Source of the DNA: Myxococcales bacterium | Lineage (GTDB): Bacteria > Myxococcota_A > Polyangia > Haliangiales > Haliangiaceae | Assembly: GCA_011526095.1 (NCBI GenBank) | Contig: WYBA01000313.1 | Location: 21,865-85,864 of the forward strand | Length of the DNA: 64,000 nucleotides | Direction of reading: 5' to 3' | Shown: positions 34,396 to 46,661 of the stretch, piece after piece | Numbering within the stretch: position 1 is the first letter of the stretch | How the letters are laid out: each line of letters starts with the position of its first letter | The notes under the pieces: generated by a model | What the model saw: only the letters and a program-made list of their open reading frames with translations | The model's database searches: none | What the model was told of the DNA's origin: nothing | Position numbers and translations under genes: made by a program

Positions 34396-35394
34396 TCCGG
34401 GGGCCGGGAACGACGCACCGGCGCCTCCGACCTGGTCTCGCCCACCTGGATTTCTGCGCTCATCGCCGCCTCCGGTGGGCACCGTCCCTCCATCGGTCCT
34501 GAAGCACCGGTGGAGCCCGACGAAGAAGCCGTCGGGAAAGCCGCAACGGTCCACAGGTACCCCTTCGCGCAGGCGGTCCGACGCTGCACGGTAGGCTGAC
34601 ACGCCCGCCTTGAAGGACGCGACGTAGTCTCGCGCACCCGAAGCCGTCGATGCGTGACAGCGGGGCGCGGTGGATCGACTCGGGGCGACCGGACGTGCAC
34701 GGGGGTCGATCGCCCGCACGTGTTCGAGGCCCGCCACGCGTGCCGGCGCGGACGCCTCGATCTCCGCGATCACCTGTTCGTGGCGAGCGCGCAGCTCCGT
34801 CGGTGACAGGGAACCCCAGATGGGAAGCGGAGCCAGCGTCACCACCGCGTCCCGTGCGAAGTCGGAGTCCCGCACGTCCCGCCCCCGACGACGCGCGCGG
34901 GTCACGCGATCCCGCGCGACGAACGACGTAGCCAGCGTCATGTCGCCGACGAGCGCGGGCACGGCCGAGGCACCGGGCCAGTCCCGAGGCGACGCGACTA
35001 GCCCCTCCTTCACCCCCTGGCCGGTCACGTAGCGGAACCGGTCGACGAGGGCGTCGTCGTCGACCACCTCGATGAAGCGAGCGCGCCGCGCCCAGAGCGT
35101 GCCAGTCCACCCTCGCAGCCTGCCGACCTCGCGCCCGATGCGGTGGTTCACGTACCCCTGGAACCGAACGAGCTCGTCCCCGTCCTGGCTCGAGAGCAGA
35201 AGGTGGCCGTGGTTCGACAGGTAGCAGAACGCGTACAGCGACACGGACGAGAACAGTTCCTGCGCGCGCGCGATCGTGCCGAGCACGATGTGGCGCACCT
35301 CCGGATCGGGCCTCAGGAGAAACCGCTCCTGAAACGTCCGGGTGGTGGCCTCGTAGACCGCGCCAGGGCGGAACCAGAGCAGCGGACGCGTCAT
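34396..35394 (-). CDS. HUH (Y1) transposase, REP-associated type, 3' end undefined
   Basis: Predicted single-strand DNA transposase of the IS200/IS605-like Y1 group. The HUH motif is LSNHGHLLL (about residue 60), and a candidate catalytic Tyr is Y81 (QGYVNHRIGR). A YVTGQGVKEGLVASPRDWPG segment matches the family's NPVKAGLV region. Homology-like sequence ends near residue 300 (about 34.49 kb), but no stop codon occurs there. The frame stays open antisense through the whole Sel1 gene to 31057. The left coordinate given is only the edge of the convergent gene. ATG at 35394 has a GGAGG site three bases away. Either the stop was lost or a long fused tail is translated. Confidence 0.75.
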
Positions 35395-35450
35395 GCCTCC
35401 GGGCAGAGCACTCGCCGTGCCCACACAACTCCGCGAATCGTCGAGTCATA

Positions 35451-35467
35451 TGTCCGCCTATCGGACA
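35451..35467. promoter_or_regulatory. TGTCCG-N5-CGGACA inverted repeat upstream of transposase 1
   Basis: A perfect 6-bp palindrome with spacer CCTAT lies 56 bases before the transposase start. An identical arrangement (different spacer) lies 58 bases before the second transposase. Likely an operator or a transposase-recognised palindrome. Confidence 0.55.
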
Positions 35468-35545
35468 GACTGGGCGCAACCCGGACGCCACGTCGCTGCC
35501 GCCGACACTTGCGCGCCAACTCTGGTCCGGCACGGGTCTCAGCAC

Positions 35546-35702
35546 GCCGATCCGGGTGGGCGGCACCGCGCCAGCGCACCAGCTACGGCACCGCCGATCC
35601 GGGTGGGCGGCACCGCGCCAGCGCACCAGCTACAGCACCGCCGCCACGCCGCCCCGGCACCGCGCCAGCGCACCAGCTACAGCACCGCCGCCACGCCGCC
35701 CC
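35546..35702. repeat. 47-bp tandem repeat, three copies plus a partial
   Basis: Units start at 35546, 35593 and 35640 with a partial at 35687. The second half of each unit (GGCACCGCGCCAGCGCACCA, then GCTAC) is constant. The first 16 bases exist in two versions: GCCGATCCGGGTGGGC in copies 1-2 and GCCGCCACGCCGCCCC in copies 3-4. It fills the gap between the transposase and prmC; no gene is supported here. Confidence 0.85.
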
Positions 35703-35707
35703 GCGCC

Positions 35708-36568
35708 TCACGCCTTGCGGCGCGCGGCCGTCACGCGAGCGTGGCCGCCGAGGTCGGCGCGGCTCGAGGCCGGCTCGAACGCCCCGGTCGCGTCGAGCAA
35801 GGCGCGCACCGCAGCCGCCTGATCGAAGCCGTGCTCAAGCACGACGTGACCACCCGGCGCGACGAGGTCCACCGCACCCGCCGCCAGCCGGCGCAGCACG
35901 TCGAGCCCATCCGCCCCACCGTCGAGCGCCAGCCGCGGTTCGCGCTGCACCTCCTGCGCGAGCGTCGACATGACCGCCGTGGCCACGTACGGCGGGTTCG
36001 ACACCAGCACGTCCACCCGCCCCCCCGCCAGCGGCGCCAGCAGGTCCCCCTCGCGTACGTCGACCCGCTCGCCCACCCCGTTGCGCTCGGCGTTGCGCCG
36101 CGCAAGCGCCACCGCCGGCGCCGAGACATCCGTGGCGATCACCCGCGCCGCCGCCAGCTCACGCGCCAGCGTCACCGCGATGCAACCGCTGCCCGTGCAC
36201 ACGTCCGCCACCGTCCACGCCGCCGCGCGGTCCCCGACCCGCTCGAGCACCTCCTCGATGACGGTCTCGGTGTCGCGCCGCGGCACCAGCACGGCCGCGT
36301 CCACCCAGAACGGCAGCGACCAGAACTCTTGCTCGCCAACGAGGTACGCCACGGGCTCCCCCGCCAGTCGGCGCCGGATCAGCTCGCGGTACCCAGCGAG
36401 CTCGTTCGCTACCAGCGGCCGGTCGAACCCCGTGTAGAGCTGCACCCGCGTGCACGACAGCACGTGCGCCAGCAGCACCTGCGCCTCCAGTCGCGCCGCG
36501 ACGATGCCCGCGTCGGCGAACCGCCGCGTCGTCCAGTCGAGCACCTTCAGCGTCGTCCAGTCGGTCAC
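35708..36568 (-). CDS. prmC: release factor glutamine methyltransferase
   Basis: Methylates the Gln of the GGQ motif in peptide-chain release factors RF1/RF2, using SAM, in the cytoplasm. The 286-residue product has the N-terminal helical substrate domain (LEAQVLLAHVLSCTRVQLYTGFDRPL) and GEPVAYLVGEQEFWSLPF. The Rossmann methyltransferase core follows, with VADVCTGSGCIAVTLA and the diagnostic VSNPPYV. Length and order are standard. GTG at 36568 (MTDWTTLKVLDW) is eight bases after the glycerate kinase stop; the family often starts with such a TxxxxLxW segment. It is the last gene of a three-gene operon. Confidence 0.93.
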   Translation of the reverse strand: MTDWTTLKVLDWTTRRFADAGIVAARLEAQVLLAHVLSCTRVQLYTGFDRPLVANELAGYRELIRRRLAGEPVAYLVGEQEFWSLPFWVDAAVLVPRRDTETVIEEVLERVGDRAAAWTVADVCTGSGCIAVTLARELAAARVIATDVSAPAVALARRNAERNGVGERVDVREGDLLAPLAGGRVDVLVSNPPYVATAVMSTLAQEVQREPRLALDGGADGLDVLRRLAAGAVDLVAPGGHVVLEHGFDQAAAVRALLDATGAFEPASSRADLGGHARVTAARRKA

Positions 36569-36576
36569 GACGCTTC

Positions 36577-37785
36577 CTAGCACGCCGCCGCGACGACATG
36601 CGCCACCACGAGGTCCGCGTGATTGACCCCGGTCGGGCCGGTGACGACCGCGTCCCCGGCCGCCGCCAGCGCACGCCCGACGTCGAAGCCCGCCAGCGCC
36701 GCGTCCGCGTCGACGCCCGCAGCCGCGCTCCGCGCCCACGTCCCGCCGTCCACGATCGCGCCGGCGGCGTCGGCCGTCCCGTCGACGCCGTCCGATCCGG
36801 CCGCCAGCAGCGTCCAGCCGCCCCGCTCCGCCAGCCGCCCCGCCACCAGCGCCGCGACGTGCCGGGCGCGCCCGCCGCGCCCCGCCGTCGTCGGCACGCA
36901 CAACGTCGGCTCGCCCGCCCAGATCAGCGTCGACGGCCCCTCGGCGCCCCGTATCGCCTCGACCACCTTCGACGCGAGCGCCTCTACCTCCCCCTCGACC
37001 GCCTCGTCCACGACCGTCACGAGCCCTGGCAGCCGCCGCGTCACCGCCGCAGCGACCGCCGCCGCCAGCGAGGAGATCCCACTCGCCACGACGACGGCAT
37101 CATCCGACCGACCGACCGCCGCCGGCCCGACCGTGGGCCCGGATCCCACGACCGCCGGGTCGTCGCCGACGACGTCGCTGCACACCACGGTCACGACAGG
37201 CGCGGCACACGCCGCCGCCAGCCGCCCACCCTTGATCGCCGACAGCGACACGCGCACGGCGTTGAGCTCGCGGATCGACGCGCCCGCGCGCGCCACCGCG
37301 GTCGTGCGCGCGACCTTCTCGGCCAGGGGCAACCCGCCGGCTGGCACCGCCGCGAGCGCGGACGCGCCCCCGGAGACGAGCGCGAGCAGCAGCCCCGACG
37401 CCGGGACCGCGGCCGCGAGCGCGAGCAGCGCGCGCCCCGCCGACTCGCTCGCGTCGTCGGGCACGGGGTGCGACGCGAAGCGAACCTCGATCCCCGGGGC
37501 CGTCGCGGCGCGCCCCGCTCGCCCGCCGCGCGGCCCGACGACCAGCCCGCCCTGCACGATCACGCCGCGCGCGGCGAGCGCCTCGACCGCGCCATCGGCC
37601 ATCGCGTGCGCCGCCTTGCCGACCGCGGCGATCGTCACCACGCGCCCGGTGAGCCGCGCGGAGACGTCCGCGCGGGTGAGCGCACGCGCGGTCGCCGCCG
37701 CCGGGTCGACCGCCGCGAGGGCGTCGTCGAGCACCGCGCGCAGCGCGGCGCGCACGTCTCCGCTTCCCACCGCTGTCGCGGTCAT
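36577..37785 (-). CDS. glycerate 2-kinase (GckA/MOFRL family)
   Basis: Predicted to phosphorylate D-glycerate to 2-phosphoglycerate with ATP, feeding lower glycolysis. The 402-residue product has the two-domain DUF4147-MOFRL layout: AAVGKAAHAMADGA, SHPVPDDAS, LALVSGGASALAAVP, IRELNAVR and SAIKGGRLA in the N-terminal part. VCSDVVGDDPAVVGSGPT and the MOFRL end AAGSDGVDGTADAAGAIVD with GPTGVNHADL complete it. All family glycine loops are present. It overlaps the aminotransferase stop by four bases (ATGA), suggesting a serine/glyoxylate-to-glycerate salvage step coded together. This pathway link is inference. Confidence 0.92.
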   Translation of the reverse strand: MTATAVGSGDVRAALRAVLDDALAAVDPAAATARALTRADVSARLTGRVVTIAAVGKAAHAMADGAVEALAARGVIVQGGLVVGPRGGRAGRAATAPGIEVRFASHPVPDDASESAGRALLALAAAVPASGLLLALVSGGASALAAVPAGGLPLAEKVARTTAVARAGASIRELNAVRVSLSAIKGGRLAAACAAPVVTVVCSDVVGDDPAVVGSGPTVGPAAVGRSDDAVVVASGISSLAAAVAAAVTRRLPGLVTVVDEAVEGEVEALASKVVEAIRGAEGPSTLIWAGEPTLCVPTTAGRGGRARHVAALVAGRLAERGGWTLLAAGSDGVDGTADAAGAIVDGGTWARSAAAGVDADAALAGFDVGRALAAAGDAVVTGPTGVNHADLVVAHVVAAAC

Positions 37786-38957
37786 CGCCCGCGCGGGATC
37801 CGCGCCAGCACCGCGTTGACCCGGGCGATGCCGTCGTCGAGCCGCGCCGGGTCCACCGCGGTGAAGCAGAGCCGCGCCCACTTGGCGTACGCCTCGCCGA
37901 ACGGCGCCCCCGGCGCCAGCAGCACGCCCGCCTCCGCGATCTCCTCGAGCACGCCCATCGAGCAGTCCGGCTCGGGGCACCACGCGCTGAGGTCGAGGAA
38001 CAGGTAGGTCGAGCCCTGCGGCAGCACGCACGGCGCGGTGATCGCGGCGCGCACGCGGTCCCGCGTCTGCTGGTAGCGCGCGCGCGCCTCGGCCAGGAAC
38101 GGCGCGCCGCGATCGAGCGCCGCGAGCGCGGCCTGCTGCATCGCCTGCGGCACGTTGTACACGCTGTGGTTCGCCATCTTGCGCACCGCCGCCATCGCCA
38201 GGGACGGACCGACCGCGTAGCCGACCCGCATCCCGGCCTGCCCGTAGCTCTTCGAGAACGAGTAGACGGTGATCGTTCGCTCCGCCATCCCGGGCAGCGA
38301 CGCGATGCTGCGGTGCGCCCCCTCGTACACGTAGTCCTCGTAGACCTCGTCGGCGAGCACCCACAGGTCGTGGCGCTGGGCGACCTCGGCGATCACGCCG
38401 AGCGTGTGCTCGTCGAGGACGAGCCCGTCGGGGTTGTTGGGCGAGCACAGGTAGATCGCGGCGGTGCGGGGCCGGATCGCGTGGCGCAGCACGTCCGCCG
38501 GATCCTCGCCGGCCAGCACCGGCTGGGTGAACGGCACCTCCACCGGGATGACGCTGCGCGACTGCGCGATGCCGCGGATCAGCGGCCAGTGCGGCGTCAG
38601 CAGCACGATCTCGTCCCCGGGGTCGAGCAGCGCGCCGACGGCGCACGACAGCGCATGGGTCGCGCCGCAGGTGATCTGCACCCCGTCGTGCGCGACCGGG
38701 ATGCGATTGCGCGTCCGGACCTTGTCGACGAGCCGGTCGACCAGCGGCGCCCACCCCTGCGGCGGCGCGTACGCGTACAGCTCGCGATCGCCGGTGAACG
38801 GCAGCTCCGGCAGCCGTACCGGCGGCGGCAAGAACGTGTCGCCGATCTGCAGGGGGATGACGTCTCCCGAGAACCGCGCGAGCCGCTCGTACAGCCGGGC
38901 GAACAGCGACGCCGGCAGAGCGTCCGCGGCCGCCGAGAGGCGAGGATGGCGAGACAT
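37782..38957 (-). CDS. PLP-dependent class I/II aminotransferase
   Basis: A 391-residue fold-type I aminotransferase. It has the N-terminal substrate region (QIGDTFLPPP), GATHALSCAVGALLDPGDEI, YLCSPNNPDG (the PNNP motif) and the aspartate that contacts the pyridine ring (LADEVYEDYVYEG). The Schiff-base lysine lies in SFSKSYGQAGMRVGY, with the phosphate-binding Arg at RVGY. The amino-acid substrate cannot be told from sequence alone. Its genetic coupling to glycerate kinase hints at serine or hydroxypyruvate metabolism. It is the first gene of its operon, divergent from the glycosyltransferase across 158 bases. Confidence 0.9.
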   Translation of the reverse strand: MSRHPRLSAAADALPASLFARLYERLARFSGDVIPLQIGDTFLPPPVRLPELPFTGDRELYAYAPPQGWAPLVDRLVDKVRTRNRIPVAHDGVQITCGATHALSCAVGALLDPGDEIVLLTPHWPLIRGIAQSRSVIPVEVPFTQPVLAGEDPADVLRHAIRPRTAAIYLCSPNNPDGLVLDEHTLGVIAEVAQRHDLWVLADEVYEDYVYEGAHRSIASLPGMAERTITVYSFSKSYGQAGMRVGYAVGPSLAMAAVRKMANHSVYNVPQAMQQAALAALDRGAPFLAEARARYQQTRDRVRAAITAPCVLPQGSTYLFLDLSAWCPEPDCSMGVLEEIAEAGVLLAPGAPFGEAYAKWARLCFTAVDPARLDDGIARVNAVLARIPRGR

Positions 38958-39115
38958 CGATCGGCGACACTAGCAGCGCGCGCACCACCCGGGAAGGCTC
39001 GTCGACGGCCCGCGCGCGGCGATCCCGCGTCGATGCGCCGGCGCTGGGGGCCGACGCTGGTTCGGTCCGCCCGGCTTTACCGCGCGGCGCGCGTGATCTA
39101 CGGTCGGCGGCCCTC

Positions 39116-41569
<2,454 letters not shown>

Positions 41570-42293
41570 GGCAAGCGCGCCGGTCTGGCTGAGCCGCAAT
41601 CCGGTCGGCCCGGGGGACGGGTGGGCGGCGGGACGGGTGGGCAGCACCGGCAAGGCTGGCCGGGTGCGTGGGACGGGCGCCGGGCTGCGTCCCTGGCACT
41701 GAGCCACGGTCGGGGGCGCCCCGCTCCGGGTGGGCCGATCCGGGTAGGCGGCACCCGCGTCCGGCACCCGAACCCGACAACCCGAACCCGCGATCCGGGT
41801 GGGCGGCACCCGCGTTCCGGGTGGGCGGCACCCAGGCCCGGCAGCACCCAGGCCCGGCACCCGAACACCCGGGCCCGGCACCCGGGCCCGCACCCGAACC
41901 CGACACCCGAACCCGACACCCGAACCCGACACCCGAACCCGACACAAGGACATGGGCGGTCGCGACAGGCGCGTCCTGGAGGGCGGCCGGAACCGTGCCC
42001 CCCAGACCGGGCAGTTCGGCCGATGCGTCCTGGTGGGCGGCACCCGGATCGGAATGCACGGTCGCGGCAACGTCCGGCACGGCCAGGTGTCGAAGCCAGT
42101 GTGCCCCTCGCCACGCATCGATCGCGTTCAGGTTGCGAGATCCGCGCGCAACCTGGCGCGTCGAATGGAAATGCTATGCTCGGCGTTACGTTTGCGAGGC
42201 CGTCGGGCACCAACCCGCAGGGACCAGCAGGGGCTCGTCAGCGGGGCCACCGCATGACCACCGGGCGCGTCTACACCACGAGGTAAGCCAGCC
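41570..42293. repeat. 724-base non-coding region rich in short repeats
   Basis: No gene is supported. It holds a 16-bp duplication (41614-41645, GGGACGGGTGGGCGGC), at least three copies of GATCCGGGTGGGCGGCACC-like cores (about 41738, 41792, 42030), and four exact copies of CACCCGAACCCGA at 41891-41942. The right end near 42175 has a TATGCT promoter-like hexamer for the next operon. Apparent open frames here are low-complexity repeats. Confidence 0.85.
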
Positions 42294-44570
42294 ATGGGCA
42301 GCGCAACCCCCGACATCTCCTCCGTCCGCGCCCTGGTGGCGCGGACCCGGCGCCGCCTGCGCATCCAGGCCGCGCTCGAGGGCGCCGCGACCGCCACGGT
42401 GCTGGCCTCGGCCGCCGCCCTGCTCGTCGTGTTCGGCGTCCGCACCTACACGCTCTCCCCGGGCGCCGGCCTCGCCCTGCTCGTCGCCTCCGTCGGCATC
42501 ATCATCGCCGGCGCCGCCATCGCCGCCACGCGCCCGCTCGAGGACGAGGACGTCGCCCGCCGCATCGACCGCGCCTCGAACCTGTCCGACCGCCTGTCCA
42601 CCGCGGTCGCGTTCGAGCACGTGCTCCGTACGGGTGCCGCCCTCCCCGCCGTCGCCGCCGCCGACGCCCCCGACGACGCCACGCTGACCGACGACGAGAC
42701 GCGCGCCCTGATGCGCGCCGCGATCCGCGACGGCGTCAAGCACGCCCCGCGCGCGGACTGGCGCGGCGCCGCCCCGTACGCCGCCCCCCGCGACGCCCGC
42801 CCGGCCGGCGTGTTCGCGCTCGTCGCCGTGCTCGCCGCCGGCCTCGGCCTCCCCGCCCGCGACCCACGGGTCATCGCCGCGGATCCGGCGCGCGCCGCCC
42901 GCGGCGCGCACGTCGTGATCACCGGCGAGTGGCTGTGCGGCCCCACCACCGGCGCCGCCACCGCCTGCGCCTCGACCGGCCACCGCGTCGTCCTCGACGC
43001 CACCGTCCGCGGCGCCGCCCCGGGCCTCGCCGCCGGCGCCTCCGCCATCGCCCTCGACGCCTCGGCCGACGCCGAGATCGTCGCGTGGACCGGCGCCTCG
43101 ATCGAGATCGTCGTCCCCGCGACCGCCCCGATCGGCGAGGCCACGCTCACCGTCTACGACGGCCGCCGCCGCGTCGGCGCCGTCCCGTTCGAGGTCATCG
43201 ACCCGATCATCGAGAAGCGCAAGAGCCCCGACGCGGTCGTCTGGGATCCGGACGACCAGAGCTACACCAAGGACCTGCTCGAGCAGCTGCGCGAGGTCGC
43301 CAAGCGCGACCAGGTGCCCGAGCTCGAGGCGTTCGCCAACAAGGTCGAGGAGCTGATCCAGAAGGCCGAGGACGGCGAGCTCACCAAGGAGCAGCTGCTC
43401 GAGGAGCTGAAGAAGGCCGAGGAGGCCTTGATGGAGAACGGCGAGCCCGACCCCGAGCAGGTCAAGAAGGACCTGCAGGAGACGGGCAAGGAGCTGGAGA
43501 AGAACGAGCTGACCAAGGAGCTCGGCAAGGCGCTCGACAAGGGCGACCTCGAGAAGGCCAAGGAGGAGATGGAGAAGCTCGCCGAGAAGCTCGACAAGGG
43601 CGAGCTCGACGAGAAGCAGCAGAAGGAGCTGGCCAAGGCGCTCGAGAAGGCGGCCGAGGAGTACGAGAAGAAGCAGGAGCAGCGCGACAAGCAGGAGCAA
43701 GTGGAGATCGAGAAGGCGAAGAAGGAGGTCCAGCGGCTCGAGAAGGACAAGGAGAAGGAGCAGGACCCGAAGAAGAAGGAAGACCTCGAGCGCCGCCTCG
43801 ACAAGAAGAAGCGCGAGCTGGAGAAGCTCGAGAAGAAGAAGGACCAGAAGGACAAGTCCGAGCAGCGCCGCGCGCTCAAGCGCCTCCACAAGAAGATGAA
43901 GGAGGCAGCCGAGGACCTGAAGAAGAAGGACGATCCCAAGGATCCGGACGACCAGCAGCAGAACCAGAAGCAGGCGTCCGAGAAGATGAAGGACGCCGCC
44001 GAGGAGACCGGCAAGGTCGACCAGGACCAGCGCAAGCAGACGACGCAGAAGAAGGTCGCCTCGCAGATGGACGACCTGCGCGAGGCGATGCGCCGCGCCA
44101 AGCGCCGCGGCAAGCAGGGCCCGAAGAACCCGTTCGGCAAGAACGGCAAGCAGAGCGACTTCGACCGCCGTGCCCGCGGCCAGAAGGGCCAGAAGGGCGC
44201 GTGGAAGCCCGGCAAGGGCCAGGGCCAGGGCCAGGGCGATCAGAACGGCGGCAACGGCCAGGGCGACCCGCAGCAGACCGACACCTGGGGCACCGGCCAC
44301 GACCCGAACCTCGAGGGCGACCCGACCGCCAAGAGCGGCGACACCGAGGACGCCGACCTGCAGGGCACCCACGGCAAGGGCCCGTCGCGCCGCCAGACGA
44401 TCGTCGCCGCCGCCCAGAAGGGGTTCGCGTCGAAGTCCTACAAGAAGGTCTACGCCGACTACAAGGAGATCGTCGAGGAGGTCATGCGCAGCGAGAAGGT
44501 GCCCTCCAGCTACAAGTACTACATCAAGAAGTACTTCACGAAGATCAAGCCCCACGCGATGGACGACTGA
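42294..44570 (+). CDS. DUF4175-like membrane protein with Lys/Glu coiled coil
   Basis: A 758-residue inner-membrane protein, first gene of the MoxR/VWA cluster. Two N-terminal membrane helices (about 28-48 and 60-80) precede an Ala-rich domain with Ig-like character (about 200-305). A very long Lys/Glu/Gln-rich coiled coil follows (about 320-640), then a Gln/Gly-rich stretch. The conserved C-terminus is QTIVAAAQKGF...YKKVYADYKEIVEEVMRSE. That ending and the gene neighbourhood match the DUF4175-type proteins coded before MoxR and DUF58 genes. Composition is extreme, so similarity hits to other coiled coils should be ignored. The function is unknown; a membrane scaffold for the MoxR-VWA machinery is the usual inference. 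Confidence 0.75.
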   Translation: MGSATPDISSVRALVARTRRRLRIQAALEGAATATVLASAAALLVVFGVRTYTLSPGAGLALLVASVGIIIAGAAIAATRPLEDEDVARRIDRASNLSDRLSTAVAFEHVLRTGAALPAVAAADAPDDATLTDDETRALMRAAIRDGVKHAPRADWRGAAPYAAPRDARPAGVFALVAVLAAGLGLPARDPRVIAADPARAARGAHVVITGEWLCGPTTGAATACASTGHRVVLDATVRGAAPGLAAGASAIALDASADAEIVAWTGASIEIVVPATAPIGEATLTVYDGRRRVGAVPFEVIDPIIEKRKSPDAVVWDPDDQSYTKDLLEQLREVAKRDQVPELEAFANKVEELIQKAEDGELTKEQLLEELKKAEEALMENGEPDPEQVKKDLQETGKELEKNELTKELGKALDKGDLEKAKEEMEKLAEKLDKGELDEKQQKELAKALEKAAEEYEKKQEQRDKQEQVEIEKAKKEVQRLEKDKEKEQDPKKKEDLERRLDKKKRELEKLEKKKDQKDKSEQRRALKRLHKKMKEAAEDLKKKDDPKDPDDQQQNQKQASEKMKDAAEETGKVDQDQRKQTTQKKVASQMDDLREAMRRAKRRGKQGPKNPFGKNGKQSDFDRRARGQKGQKGAWKPGKGQGQGQGDQNGGNGQGDPQQTDTWGTGHDPNLEGDPTAKSGDTEDADLQGTHGKGPSRRQTIVAAAQKGFASKSYKKVYADYKEIVEEVMRSEKVPSSYKYYIKKYFTKIKPHAMDD

Positions 44571-44679
44571 GCCCGCGCGGCGCGTTGTCCGGTTGCCGGA
44601 CGACGCGCCCGCCCACGCCGCATCGCCTCCGCCGCCCACGCCGCAACACGCCGCACGCCGCCGACACCAGGGAGCCACC

Positions 44680-45690
<1,011 letters not shown>

Positions 45691-45695
45691 CTCGC

Positions 45696-46640
<945 letters not shown>

Positions 46641-46661
46641 GGCGCGCGCCCGGCCATCCCC

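Noticed and set aside
34650..35032. Plus-strand frames opposite the first transposase
   Set aside because: No recognisable domain, and they lie antisense to the HUH-motif protein.
35546..35702. CRISPR array
   Set aside because: The 47-bp units are contiguous without unique spacers, and no cas genes are present.
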